Of a stretch of 64,000 bases of DNA, positions 9,526 through 21,503 are shown piece after piece. Where the stretch lies: positions 248,001-312,000 of the forward strand of contig LODT01000041.1 in the NCBI GenBank assembly GCA_001606155.1. The letters run 5' to 3'. Within the stretch, counting starts at the first letter, position 1; every line of letters begins with the position of its first letter. The position numbers and the translations under genes are program-made. The DNA is from Tieghemostelium lacteum (Eukaryota; Evosea; Eumycetozoa; Dictyosteliales; Raperosteliaceae). The notes beneath the pieces are model-generated. The model did no database searches and had not been told where the DNA came from. It saw only the letters and a program-made list of their open reading frames with translations.

Positions 9526-11944
9526 TTATTTTGAAGTTTGTGGTGTGAGTGGTACATCACATTCATTGATTTTTGCCAATTTTTGATTTTGTACCATTAG
9601 AGTAGGTTCTTTAATAAAATATAGATCATCTTTATATTTTCCTTCTTTTTGTAATTCAATTATTGCCTGCCAATTTTGTCTATTTTTAGACATTATATCT
9701 AGAAGGATTTTAGATTCCACCAAAAACTGAGCTAAGGCTTGGTAGAGTTGTAAAGCTACAAAATCAATAAAATCTGCAGCTATTCTTGCTCTGGTAGTTT
9801 GAGTCTTATTCATAAATGGTGCCACTGGGAAACCACATACCTTTTCATATTGTGACTGTTGAAAGAATTCGTCAGACACCCTAATAGACCACTCAAAATT
9901 AAGTTCCCAAGGTCTTGCAACATTAGAAATATCACCACACTTTATCAAAAAATTTAAAATTTGTTGTCTATCCTCCTTTTTGTTTCTATCAAATTCCGAA
10001 CTATTCAAATGATGTTGAAACTTTGAAATATGTTCAAAATGATTTGCCATATCTATATAAAAGAACATGATCATTAATATATCTATAAAATTGAATATAT
10101 ATATATATATATACAGTAAATAGTATTATAAATAACATACCAGTAGCTAAAATTAATTGTACAACGGATCTTCTTAATTCTTTATATTGATCCTCATTCA
10201 AACCCTCTAAAATATTACATTCTGAATTTTTTAAAATCTTAAAAGTCAACATGGCATGATGGTTCTCAAGGACAGAGACATCATTGTAGGTCATGGACAG
10301 CTCAGATTGAGAATTGACTTGAAAGGCATTATTGAATCCGGGATGATTCAAGTCATGGCACATACAGGATATCAGCAGTGACAGAATATCTAAATGGGTA
10401 AGATACTGTGCAGCATTAAAACTAGTAAGAAAACTATAACAAGTTTGAGTAACATCGAATGCATGTATAAAATTATGATATCGATTGGACTTTCTGTAAA
10501 GACTGTGTACTGCCATTATAAATCTCTGAAGTTTTTCAATTGGTATCTTAAAGATTGTCAACAATTGAAAGTTTTCAAACATATCCACTAGAAAGGGCAT
10601 CAAATCGTCTTCAGAGTACTTAAATATATCAAAATCCCATGCCTTAATGAATTCCTTTGCATCCTTATTAGGTGGTGCCTGGGGAAATGTCGGAATGGAA
10701 TACCGTCTATTAGTACTATTACTAAACTCCGTCACCAAAAAGGATTTAGTAGCTTGATCTATACTATCGTTTTTAATCAACTTGTCAAAAGATGGTCTAT
10801 AGATATTACTACTACCTAACTCCTTGAGAACCTGTGTCAATTTAGATTTCAATTCATCCTCATTCTTGTACCAATCACTCTGCTGAAGTAGCTCTTCAAT
10901 ATTTCTACTCACTGAAACCAATGGTGTTTCCATTGCCTCCTTACTGATACTACTAATCTCTGTAATCTTTCTTGTTAATTCTTCAATTTCATGTTCTTTT
11001 AATTTCATTTGTTTTGCTAAAAGTGATCCTTTTTCTCTTTCTTGTGCTAGTACAGATCTATAAGAAATTAAGTTAGAATAATCTATACAGCAATCTTAAA
11101 TTCACTGTCTAACTTACTTATATTCCATTTCTTTTTTCTTCTGCCAAATACTGCCTAATAAAGTATCAATTTTTTTCTTTAAAAGTTCTTTTGCTATGGG
11201 TTTAGTTAAGAAATCCTGTCCACCTATCTTTATAGTGTCATTTGCACATTTATAATCTACAGCTGTACCTGACATTACTATAATTTTTTTTTTTTATATT
11301 TTTGATTAAATTAGGAAATGTACTTTAGAGGAAATATTGGTAAAAATACCTACATATAACTGGTATTTTATTAAAAACTGGATGTAGGTTTATTTTTGTA
11401 CATAGATCAAAACCATTAATCTCTGGCATCATTACATCTGTTAATACTAAATCATATTTTACTTGACCCTTTTCTAAACATTCCCATGCCTCTTCACCAT
11501 TGTGAACTACAGTTACTGTTGACAACAAATGGTGTGTGTAAATCCAATGGTGTTAATAAGAAATGAAATACAAATCGGGAATATATGTTTATCACACCAC
11601 CTACCATTATAATGAAATTTTTTTAATACATTCTCTAGAATTTTTCTTTGAATTACATCATCATCTGCCACTAATATGTGTACTCTTGAGGGACTGTATT
11701 CAAACTGAAACTCAATATTAGATGATGTAGATAGTGGACTTGATGAGGTGGATGATGAAGATGTTGATGTTGGTGTTGGTGTAGAGTTATTGGCATTAGG
11801 TGCTTTATTATTTCCATTCATAATAATAGTAGTAGTGTTATTTGATATAGTTTCTATATTAGCTAGTACAGTGTTACTGTTTAGAACCTGTTTTTTATCT
11901 TTGCTGTTGTTCTCATAATTTATATATTCATTTTTATTATTCAT
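9526..11944 (-). CDS. regA: RegA-type response regulator/cAMP phosphodiesterase
   Basis: Five exons: 11944-11605, 11515-11354, 11277-11118, 11057-10141 and 10052-9526. All four introns are in frame, giving 701 residues. After a Ser/Thr/Asn-rich leader comes a two-component receiver: acidic pocket VADDD near residue 88, phospho-acceptor Asp in LTDVMMP near 138, and Lys in LTKPI near 193. A class I cyclic nucleotide phosphodiesterase domain follows: HNFIHAFDV near 415, CHDLNHPG near 453, and GDISNVARPWE near 565. This architecture is specific to dictyostelid RegA, the cytosolic cAMP phosphodiesterase switched on by the RdeA phosphorelay, which sets PKA activity in development. All metal-binding and phospho-relay residues I looked for are present. 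Confidence 0.96.
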
Positions 11945-12338
11945 TATAATTTAGCCAAATTTATATAAACCTTTTTTTGTTATTTACAAAAAAAAAAAAA
12001 AAAAATTTTTAAAAAATAAAATTTTAATTTAATTTATTTTTTAAAAGAATGAACTTGAAATAGATATTTTAAAATGATTTGATAGAATTGAGAAATGACA
12101 ACAACAACAACATTTATATAAGGAAGTTCTTAAAGTTTTTTTTTTTAAAATTTTATTTTTTTTTTTTTGAAAATGGGACCTGAACAGATATTTTTGATCG
12201 TAGGCTTATTTTCGAATTTTTTTTTTTTTCTTTTCACTATTGTCGACTCAACTTGATCCCTTATATATAAAAGAAATAAATATAACACAGTTATAACTTT
12301 TTCTTTCACATATATATTAGATTTAATCACACCACAAA
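11945..12338. promoter_or_regulatory. Divergent intergenic region between regA and sterol reductase
   Basis: This 394-bp spacer separates two divergently transcribed genes, so both promoters must lie here. It is very AT-rich, with several A or T runs of ten or more bases and a short CAACAACAACAA tract near 12100. I see no gene in it. Confidence 0.55.
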
Positions 12339-13730
12339 ATGTCACAAGTCAGAAACAGAAATAATGCTGAAAAGTCAGTCAGCGAACAAAAACCAGTCTT
12401 GACTGAACAACAAAAAAAAGAATTAGCAGATCTCAAAAAGATTCATCCAGCCAATGAATTTGGTGGTATTGTTGGTACTTTTCTTTTGATCTTTGTATTG
12501 CCTGTCGTCATTTACTGGATCTGGGCATCTATTGAATTCAATGAAGGTTACCTCTTACGTCCACAAGAGCTCTCAGTTAACGGTGTTGTCGCTTTCTTCC
12601 AAAACCTCTTTAACACTTGCTACAAATACGCTTACCCAACTAAAGAAGCTGCCATTATCTACTTTGCCTGGTTCTTTTTCCAAGCTCTCCTCCAACAAGT
12701 TGTCCCAGGTCGTAAAGTCCTCGGTAGTCCACTCCCAGGTGGTGCCCGTCTTGAATATACCTTAAACGGTTGGGCTTCATGGTGGATCACTATTGCCGCT
12801 GTTCCAGTATGTCTCTATTTTGGTCTATTCAAAGCCACTATTCTCTACGATAACTATGGTCCATTGTTAACTGTTGTCAACATCTGGTCCTTTGTCTTCA
12901 CCTTGCTTTTGAAATTCCACGCTATGATCAAAGACGAACAAGAACGTATGTCTGGACACTTCTTCTATGACTACTGGATGGGTTTCGCTCGTAATCCACG
13001 TATTGGATCTTTTGATTTGAAATTGTTCTGTGAAGCTCGTCCAGGTCTCATTCTCTGGGTTTTGATGAACTTCTCTATCGCCGCTAAACAATTAGAATTG
13101 TACGGATTTATCTCAATCTCAACCCTCATGGTTTGTGCCTTCCATTTCTGGTACATTATGGACTACTACTATCACGAAGAGGCCATTCTCACCACTATGG
13201 ATATCATTACTGAGAAATTCGGTTACATGTTGGTCTTTGGTGACTTGTCATGGGTTCCATTTACCTACTGTTTCCAATGTATGTACTTACTCAAACATCT
13301 CCAAAACGGAGCTCCAATCCAAATCTCTTTGGCTTACGCTGGTTTTGTTATGGCTTTGAAATGTTTTGGTTTCTATTTGTTCCGTTGGGTCAACTCTCAA
13401 AAACACGCTTTCCGTAGAAACCCAGAAAACTTGATTTGGGGTAAGAAACCAGACTACATCTTAACCAAACGTGGTACTAAATTATTGTGTTCTGGTTTCT
13501 GGGGTGTTGCCAGACATCTCAACTACACTGGTGATATCATCCTTTCTTGGACTTGGTGTCTCCCATGTCTCTTTGACTCACCAGCTCCATACTTTTATGG
13601 TATCTATTTCACCACTTTGGATCTCCACAGATGTTGGAGAGATCACAACGCATGTTTGGAGAAATATGGTGATGATTGGAGAAACTACTGTAAGAGAGTT
13701 CCATACGTTTTCATCCCAGGTCTTTTCTAA
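12339..13730 (+). CDS. Delta(14)-sterol reductase (ERG24/TM7SF2 family)
   Basis: A 463-residue polytopic membrane protein, intronless. The family signature is strong. NPRIGSFDLKLFCEARPGL near residue 215 and the C-terminal run ARHLNYTGDIILSW, then HRCWRDHNACLEKYGDDW, and a terminal PYVFIPGLF match ERG24-type reductases that saturate the C14 double bond in sterol synthesis in the ER. DHCR7 and ERG4 are relatives; I prefer C-14 reductase from the LNGWASW and RPGL segments. Codon use (many ATC, CTC, GTC, GCC, CGT codons) is noticeably more selected than in neighbouring genes, which suggests high expression. Confidence 0.85.
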   Translation: MSQVRNRNNAEKSVSEQKPVLTEQQKKELADLKKIHPANEFGGIVGTFLLIFVLPVVIYWIWASIEFNEGYLLRPQELSVNGVVAFFQNLFNTCYKYAYPTKEAAIIYFAWFFFQALLQQVVPGRKVLGSPLPGGARLEYTLNGWASWWITIAAVPVCLYFGLFKATILYDNYGPLLTVVNIWSFVFTLLLKFHAMIKDEQERMSGHFFYDYWMGFARNPRIGSFDLKLFCEARPGLILWVLMNFSIAAKQLELYGFISISTLMVCAFHFWYIMDYYYHEEAILTTMDIITEKFGYMLVFGDLSWVPFTYCFQCMYLLKHLQNGAPIQISLAYAGFVMALKCFGFYLFRWVNSQKHAFRRNPENLIWGKKPDYILTKRGTKLLCSGFWGVARHLNYTGDIILSWTWCLPCLFDSPAPYFYGIYFTTLDLHRCWRDHNACLEKYGDDWRNYCKRVPYVFIPGLF

Positions 13731-13896
13731 AGTGCCAATTGATAAAAATCTTGTAATGATTATCTACAAAATAAATAAAAATAACTTTAATCATTTTCAA
13801 AGAAATGAAATACCACTCCCCTTTATGTTATCTATTGTATTTTTTTTTTTTAATTTTTTAATATTATGTTTTTAGATTGGATTGGAAAATGAAATA

Positions 13897-16168
13897 ATGT
13901 CTAATAATAATCAAAATGTATTGAATACAACGACTACAACGACTACAGCAACTCCTACATCTAGCCAAACTGCTAAAAATCCAGCTAGTAAAAGGGCATT
14001 GGAGAATCCAACAGATGAACAAATAAAGAAAAAGACAAAGAAAAAGAGACCAGGTCCTCTTACAATTGCAGAGGAGTCTTTTATATCAAATGCTTTCAAA
14101 GGTGTAAAAGTGGATTTACCTAATCTATCTAGTGATCTAAAGAGAATGAGAAGAAAGTTTATTCTTCGTGAACAACAGAGAAATTGTAATCTCTTAAATT
14201 TTAATATAGACGATAAAGTACATAACTATCATGTACAAACAAAGAAAAAGGATCAAAAACTTTCAACCTATTATACTAGAGAGGAAATACCCTCGTTTCA
14301 GGCTAATCATTTGTTAAATATTCAACAGATATTTCAACAAGCACCTGTTATGCAACATCAACCTCAACAACTTAAACCTGCACATTCTTATCCACCACTA
14401 GTTAAACCACCTCAAATTGGTCAATCGTATACTACGCAACTCCCAACATCATCATATAGACCAGGTACTGGTATATCAATGCTTTCTTCACCAATGTCAC
14501 CATCACTCTATCCAATAACTAGTCCTATTATACCAACAAATATACCTAAAAACTCTCCAATTTCCCCCTCAATTAGACCTTCTACAATTCCTACAAATTC
14601 ACCAATATCGCATCAGATTCCTTCAAATTTACAAGCTACAATTAATACACCTAATGCAACTCCAACACTTACCACAGCAATAACACCCACAACAGCAATA
14701 CCCACAGCTTTACCAACCACAACAAAAATACCTACAGCAGCTATACCACCCACAGCAACTTTAGTACCCACAGCTACAATACCCACAGCAACTTTGGTAC
14801 CAACAGCTACAATACCTACATCAGCTATACCACCCACAGCAACTTTAGTACCCACAACTACAATACCTACAGCAACTCTTTCACCACCACCTAAAACAGA
14901 AGTAACAATTCCAGAAATACCAATATTAAAAGAGATACCCAAAGCATCAGCTAAAATTAAGCCACTATCACCACGAAAATCAAAAACCACAGCAAAAACA
15001 TCTGCGACAACTTCTCCTCCAGATTCAAAAACTACAAGCACCACAAATGTAAATAATGTAAATAATAGTTCACCACCAACCAGTTTGGAAACAGGATTTT
15101 CTCAACCACCTCCACCACCATCAACAACATCTAAAATAGAAATAAGCAATATAGCAATAGATAAAGCCAAAGAAAATATTGAAAGCAATGATAAAATTAA
15201 TATAACTATAACACATTTAGAAAGTAACATCTCAACTAGTACTGTTGATATTTCATTACAAAAACCTATTAATACCTTTCAAAACAATAATAGGAAATTA
15301 AATAGTCAAAATGAAAAGTCCTCTTCATCTCTATTTAAATACTATCATTGGAAAAGTAATAATAACAGTAAATCAACCAATAATAATGAGCAACAACAAA
15401 CTCCAATCAATACCTATCAAAAACCATTCGAACCTCTAAGCAATAAGATTATAGGTAGAAATCAGTCAGTAGAACCTTATATAAGTCCTTATACAACTAG
15501 AGAACTGAAACCATACATTAGAAGGGATTTTCAAAGCCAGCCATTAAGATTACAACTCTTAAAGGAACTCTATCAATTCTTTGTTATCAATGACATTGGT
15601 ATCAACGAAAAAGCATATAGTAAAACAAATTATATTACAGATGATGAACCATTAGATAATATAAAATTATCTTTAAAACTCAAGACCTCAATTGACTATA
15701 GATATCTTACTCCAGATCTAGCTGACAGAGCTAGAATATTCCTATGTGAAAACTTTTGGTCTGGTATTCAAAGTATGTAAATATAACCTTTTTTTTATAT
15801 ACTCTATATTAACATAATTAAAAATAGTTGATGATATTATGGGCTATCCAGATTTTACTGTATGTGCAATGTATAGATCAATGATTATTGGATGTGGTAT
15901 TATGAGTCCTGATGGATATATAATGTTTATAACAGTACACCCAGAATGGCAAGGTTGTGGAATTGCATCATTTATGTTATATCATCTCAGTCAGACATTG
16001 ATTGGTAAAGATATAACTCTACATGTCTCAATTAATAATCCAGCACTTATTCTCTATCAAAAGTTCTCTTTTAAACCTGAAGAGTACATTCAAAATTTCT
16101 ATGAACACTATTATGAAGATGATGGTGAAAAATCAAAAGATGCATTTCTATTGCGTCTGAGGAGATAA
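13897..16168 (+). CDS. KAT14/CSRP2BP-like histone acetyltransferase
   Basis: Exons 13897-15772 and 15828-16168 join across a 55-nt intron in phase 1 (…FWSGIQ/IDDIMGYPDF…), giving 738 residues. The C-terminal ~200 residues match animal KAT14. There is a region ending LTPDLADRARIFLCENFWSG, then a GNAT fold with VHPEWQGCGIASFMLYHL (acetyl-CoA loop) and TLHVSINNPALILYQKFSFK, ending LRLRR. KAT14 is a subunit of the ATAC acetyltransferase complex. The N-terminal half carries a basic patch (KKKTKKKRPGP) and a long low-complexity Pro/Thr/Ala/Ile linker with internal repeats. A more upstream TTG is in frame, but the ATG at 13897 is the first usable start. Confidence 0.88.
14670..14890 (+). repeat. Imperfect tandem repeat coding Pro-Thr-Ala-Thr/Ile modules
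   Basis: Units resembling ACAGCAACTTTAGTACCCAC and ACAGCTACAATACCCAC recur, translating to PTATLVPTATIP and close variants. They lie in the disordered linker of the KAT14-like protein. Such tracts expand by replication slippage. Confidence 0.75.
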
Positions 16169-16676
16169 AAAGGAAATAAAATTCCATTTTCCCGACAAGG
16201 ACTGTGAACCTATCATTTTGTTGATATTTTATTTGATAAATTTTCAATGAAATATTTTCACATATTAACAAAATTAGATGATCTCTTTTCTAAGGCTTTT
16301 TTTTAATTTTTTAAAAAATTTTCATTTATCTCTTGGATTTCAAACAGATAATTAAAAAAACCCACACTCACATATTTTTTATTACCATATATATATGTGT
16401 GATCGGAACTATTTATTCATATACTTTATTTATTTATTATAATAGATTGTTGTGTTATTATTAATTTTACTATCAGATAGACTATCATATTAGTAGTTTA
16501 TTATTTTATTCCAGTACACTAGTATTTGTCTTTGTCAAACTAGTTAAATATTTGTAACTACAACAACAACAAACAAGTATTTATATTTATATATACATTT
16601 AATTTTACCAAAAATATTCTATTTAATATTTATTTAGTGTAGCAATAGTACAACATAAAGAAAAAAAATTTATACA
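16169..16676. promoter_or_regulatory. AT-rich upstream region of the Ras-family gene
   Basis: This 508-bp spacer is gene-free. It contains T and A tracts, alternating TA (TATATATATG near 16388) and an ACAACAACAACAAAC tract near 16560. It should include the promoter and 5' leader of the GTPase gene at 16677. No structured RNA is recognised. Confidence 0.45.
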
Positions 16677-17294
16677 ATGGGATTATCCAATAGTAAAAAA
16701 AAGGGTAATAGCAGAAAGGATAGTAATTCATCTTTAAAAGATGGTACAACTAAAGATGGTGCAAGAAGAGAGAATTCATTTATAGATGGTAGACAATATA
16801 AACTAGTAATGTTAGGTATTGGAGGTGTTGGCAAATCCAGTGTCAGTATGAGATTTGTTCAGGGTCAGTTTACACCAGACTATGACCCAACAATTGAGGA
16901 TGCCTATGTTACTCAGCATGAAATTGATGGTAAACATATAAAGATTGAAATTCTAGATACAGCAGGCCAGGAATTCTACACTTCTGGTGTTCATGATAAG
17001 GTATTTAGAATAGGTGAGGGATTTGTATTGGTTTACAGTATCACCTCCAGAGAATCTTTTGAAAAAATTAAAGATATTCGTGAGAAAATCCTCTGGGCTA
17101 GAGACACTGAAAGTATACCAATGATTATTGTTGGTAACAAAAATGACATTGAAAGAGAACGTAAAGTCTCTGTTCAAGAAGGAAAAGACTTGGCAAGAGA
17201 TTTTAATTGTCCCTTTTTAGAGACTTCTGCAAAAACAAATAATAACATTACCGAGTGTATTAATACCATTTTAAGAGAGGTTATTAAATCTTAA
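16677..17294 (+). CDS. Ras-family small GTPase with N-terminal lipidation motif and no CAAX box
   Basis: A 205-residue small GTPase. The P-loop is GIGGVGKSS at residues 47-55, switch I has YDPTIEDAY, switch II begins DTAGQEF, and the base-recognition motifs are NKND and ETSAK; all G motifs are present. A 40-residue basic/Ser leader precedes the G domain and begins MGLSNSKK. Gly2 and Ser6 plus lysines are the usual N-myristoylation/basic-patch signal. The C-terminus ends EVIKS with no cysteine, so prenylation is excluded. Switch II after the Gln reads EFYTSGVHDKVFR instead of the usual EEYSAMRDQYMR. It therefore probably attaches to membranes by its N-terminus and may use unusual regulators (inference). 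Confidence 0.9.
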   Translation: MGLSNSKKKGNSRKDSNSSLKDGTTKDGARRENSFIDGRQYKLVMLGIGGVGKSSVSMRFVQGQFTPDYDPTIEDAYVTQHEIDGKHIKIEILDTAGQEFYTSGVHDKVFRIGEGFVLVYSITSRESFEKIKDIREKILWARDTESIPMIIVGNKNDIERERKVSVQEGKDLARDFNCPFLETSAKTNNNITECINTILREVIKS

Positions 17295-17382
17295 TAAATA
17301 TCAAAATTGTACAAATAATCTAATAATAATGTAAAGAGAAATAATCTATAGATTCATTTTTATTGTTATAACAAACTAATGT

Positions 17383-20300
17383 TTAGATAACATAGAGTGA
17401 TGATGCAAATACAATATCTCTTTTGATGAGTCTAATTGCTTCTTCCATCTTTTGGAATAATTTGGTATCACCAATGATTCTAGAGCAATTTCTAACCTCT
17501 TGACATGTCTCACCTATTCTAGTAATTGCTCTTACAATGGAACCCTCTAGAACATTGGTTAATTGGCAGATATCATTAAATGGCATACCTCTAGCCCATT
17601 CATAACAAACCTCCATCAAACCAAAATTGAGAATATTTAATTTATCTTCTGATACTTCAAGACCTAATTTATCCTCCAATTGGAAAACTCTTTGTGCAGT
17701 CTTGATTAAGTTATTCTTGGCTTCAATGAGTCTTGGTGTCAATGATGGTTCAGTGGCATCTTTTTCTTGAAATATAAATGTAGATAGGACTGCAACAATC
17801 TCAGATGGCTCCAAAGAAAGGAATGCATTTTCAAAAATCAATTCCGAAATGATTAATTCCTCACAAGTATTGATTTCTCTTGAAACTCTTCCTTTTAGTA
17901 ATACATTATTACCTTGATCAATGTATCCTAATTCTCTAAGAATATCTAAACGAATTTGGAAATTTGGCATTAACTGAAGATTTTCATTAGATACCTTATG
18001 TTGAGCCTCTACAATTTCTTTTTGAATTTCATATTTCTTTTCTGTAATTTCATACTAATATTTTTTAATAACAATTAGTGATCAGGGATAAACAGCTCTA
18101 AAAAATGAACTACTTACATGTTCTTTTAATTTTGGACAGGTATGACATTTTGATTCTGGTATTAGTTTTTCAATTTTCTGAAGTCTATTGTATTTTTGAA
18201 CAAAATTAATATCCTTTAATTTTAATTTATCTATTGGGTCTAGTGCTGGTGGTCCAAGTGGTAGAGGATATTGTTGGATTAATCTCAATAGCTGCTGTTC
18301 CAATGAGTTAATTGCAATATTATCATTGGATTCTATAAGTTTGGTATCGATCTAAGATAATATTAGAATAAATATATATATAGCTTAGAAATAGATAAAT
18401 AATATTGTTATAATTACTTTAATCTTTTCATCACAAAACTTTTTAATTTCAGAACCATCGCTGGTATATATAATGTGTCCATCTGATTGAATTTCAATAT
18501 CATTTTTCAATTTTAATGAGAAAATTGTAAATGTTCTAGTAACTTTGTTATTTGTCTATTTTGAATATAAATGTTAGTTACAATTGTATATAATGGAAAA
18601 ATGAAATACATACATATTGTTTAACAATAGTTGAATCACAATGAATGACAACACCAATAGTATAACTTTGATACTTCATATCAGAGTCATTGGATAAGAT
18701 TAAAACTCTTCCTGGGGAGAAATGGTTTGAACTTGGTAGAGAAAGAATGGTTTTTTGAATTTCTTGATTGAGGTTTTTGGCTTCATAAAAGATATTGAAA
18801 TAGTTTTCAATATCAGGTTCACCAAGGATACATTGAATTTCAGATTGCTTGGTGTAGTTTTGTTTCAGTTTATCAATGTTTTGTTGAATTGATGGAAGAT
18901 CCTTTTGAGTTGAGAACTCAGAGAATGAACGTTTAATCATATCTTCTACCTTGAAATCTTGGACTCTCAAGAGATTTAAAATCATATTATATGTCAAACG
19001 GAATTGAGAGTTTAATTTTGAAGGTACACCTAAAATCATAGATTCAAGTGTACCTGAATCTGGGAAATCTTTCCAATAGGTCAGAATTACAGTACCTACT
19101 TTATCCAAACCTCTACGACCTGCTCTACCAGACATTTGGGTATATTCACCTGGTAACAAATCTCTGAATCCTGAGCCATCATGCTTACGAGTATTTGAAT
19201 AGACTACAGTCTTTGCAGGCATATTTACGCCCATAGCAAAAGTTTCTGTTGCAAACAATACTTTTACAAGTGATTTAGAGAATAGAATTTCAACTAACTC
19301 TTTTACAATTGGTAATAGACCACCATGATGCACACCAATACCACGTTCAAGTAATTCACGAATTTGAAGAATTTGGGGTAATTCTCTATCATCACCTTTC
19401 AATCTAGCCAAAGATTCTTCAATAAATACTTTAATTTGAGATCTCTCTCCATGACTAGTTGTCAAATTGATATTGTTACCTAAACCATAGGCATATTCTT
19501 GACATTTGTTTTTAGAAAAACTAAAAACAATAACAGGTAGTTGTTGTTTTTCTTTGAGTAAGTTAATTAATTTACCCCATCCTTGTTTGGCAACATTACC
19601 AAAGTTATTAAAACCACTACCTCCACCACCTTGTCCTTGACGATTACCACTACGATTGTTATTATTTGATTGCTGATCTTGTTTATAGAATGAGGCACTG
19701 GCTTGATTAAATCCAGTCATTAAAAAGTTTCTATTAGAATCTACAATCTTAAATAAATCATTACTGGGGGTGTGAATGTAATGTTCTAATGGTACAGGAC
19801 GCTTATTAGTACCAATGACATATATTGGCATCTTTTTAGTTCTACCAATCCAATCAGCAAATTCCAATGGATTTGATACCGTAGCTGACAAGAGAACAAT
19901 CTTAACATGTGCAGGTAACATGATAATAACCTCTTCCCAAACTACACCTCTTTCCAGATCATTAAGATAATGAACTTCATCAAAAATTACCCATTCGATA
20001 TCTCTAATCAAATCAGCACCCTTGTAGAGCATAGAACGTAGAATCTCAGTTGTAAGTACTAAACAACTACTAGCAGGACTTACAGATACATCACCAGTAA
20101 TCAAACCAACATCACCAAAAGTATTCTTAAAATCTCTAAATTTCTGATTACTCAAAGCCTTAATGGGACTGGTATAGATTGCTCTAGTCATATTTTTAGC
20201 AGACATTGCAATGGCATATTCAGCAATAACAGTCTTACCAGCACTAGTATGTGCTGAAATAAATACTGATTCACCACGTTCCATATGAACAATAGCCTGC

Positions 20301-21379
20301 TTTTGGAAAGAGTCCAATTCAAATGGATACTCAATTGCAGGATTAGCAATCAACTCTAAGAATGGTGTTGTAATCTCTTTAGTTTCTAAATGTGCCCATT
20401 TCTTTTCTTCAACAGCTGATAAGCTATCCAATTTAGATGTAACTACTGATACATCTTCTACAATCTTTAGTGAAGCGGTTTCATTGATAATTTCATCAAT
20501 AACCTCTTGTTCTTTTATATTCTCTAGAATTTCCTTATTTTGCTCTACTTCTTTAGCATCTTGAGTTTCTTCTTCTTCTTCCTCCTCTTCCTCTACTTCT
20601 TCCTCTTCCTCTTCTTCTTCCTCTTCTACATCCAATTTCAAAAGTGACTCTAGATTAAGAGTTGTATCAGTAGAAGTCTCTGGTTTTTTATCTTGTTGTT
20701 TTTGAATAGTGAAATCTTTAATTTCATTATTTAGACCAGGTACTGAAGTTAAAAGATTTTTTGATTGCCAAAATGATTGCCAATCAATCTTTTGTTTAGA
20801 TTGGTTGATTTTAAAGAGATGATGGTCCTCTTGTTCAACACCTGCTGGTAGAAATGGGAAATTTTGAGCATTTCCTCTGTGGAATTGATCAGGACCTGAT
20901 ATCTCATTCCAAGGTCTTGATAATGATGTTGAATTGGTTGATGTCAATTCAGTGTCAATTGGAATCTCTTTAAATGATTGCATAGAGAGTTGATGTTGAT
21001 TTTGATCTACATCCAATTCAATAGTTTTGTTTGGTTTTGATAATTGAACTTCTATTAGAGATCTCATTGAATCGGATGAGAAATCTATATCTCTACACCA
21101 TAATAGTTGTTCATGACTACTTGTGAATGTCATTTTGAAATCCAAATAATCTTTTCTAATACTATCCATTATATCTGGTAATTGAAATATTGGGAATGAA
21201 CTAGTTGATGATGGTATAACATCAATAGAATCATTAGAATTTACTTGTGGTGATATCTCTGCTTGTGAATTTAAACCAATACTCTTAATCTCCCATTTAA
21301 TTTCGTCATTCTTTATTTCCTTTTTCTTATTTGTTGTCTTTTGCTCTAATTGTTCTAATTCTGAAAAGAATTGATCCAT
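17383..21379 (-). CDS. SKI2-like exosome-cofactor RNA helicase
   Basis: Four exons (21379-18614, 18555-18418, 18351-18118, 18054-17383), all phase 0, give 1269 residues, close to SKIV2L. An N-terminal SKI2 region contains SLSRPWNEISG. A long Glu tract follows near residues 250-268, then the DExH helicase core: SAHTSAGKT near 380, DEVHYL near 466, SATVSNPLEFADWIG near 496, FATETFAMGVNMPA, and GRAGRRG near 756. The C-terminus is the DSHCT domain ending AIRLIKRDIVFASSLYVI. SKI2 unwinds mRNA for the cytoplasmic exosome within the Ski complex. I prefer it to MTR4 because of the SLSR-type N-terminus and the CHTCPKLKEH motif. The chosen ATG is the first in the frame. Confidence 0.93.
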
Positions 21380-21503
21380 TTTTCTCAGATGTTGTTGAAG
21401 TAACAATAAATATAAAACTGATTCAGAAAAACCAAAAAATAAAATTTGAAGGTGAAGATATTTAATATTTATATTTACATTAATTTGGATTCAAGTTTTC
21501 TTA

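Noticed and set aside
14613-15044. Long Val/Ala/Gly-rich frame antisense to the KAT14-like gene
   Set aside because: It mirrors the Pro/Thr/Ala repeat of the sense gene and has repeat-derived composition only.
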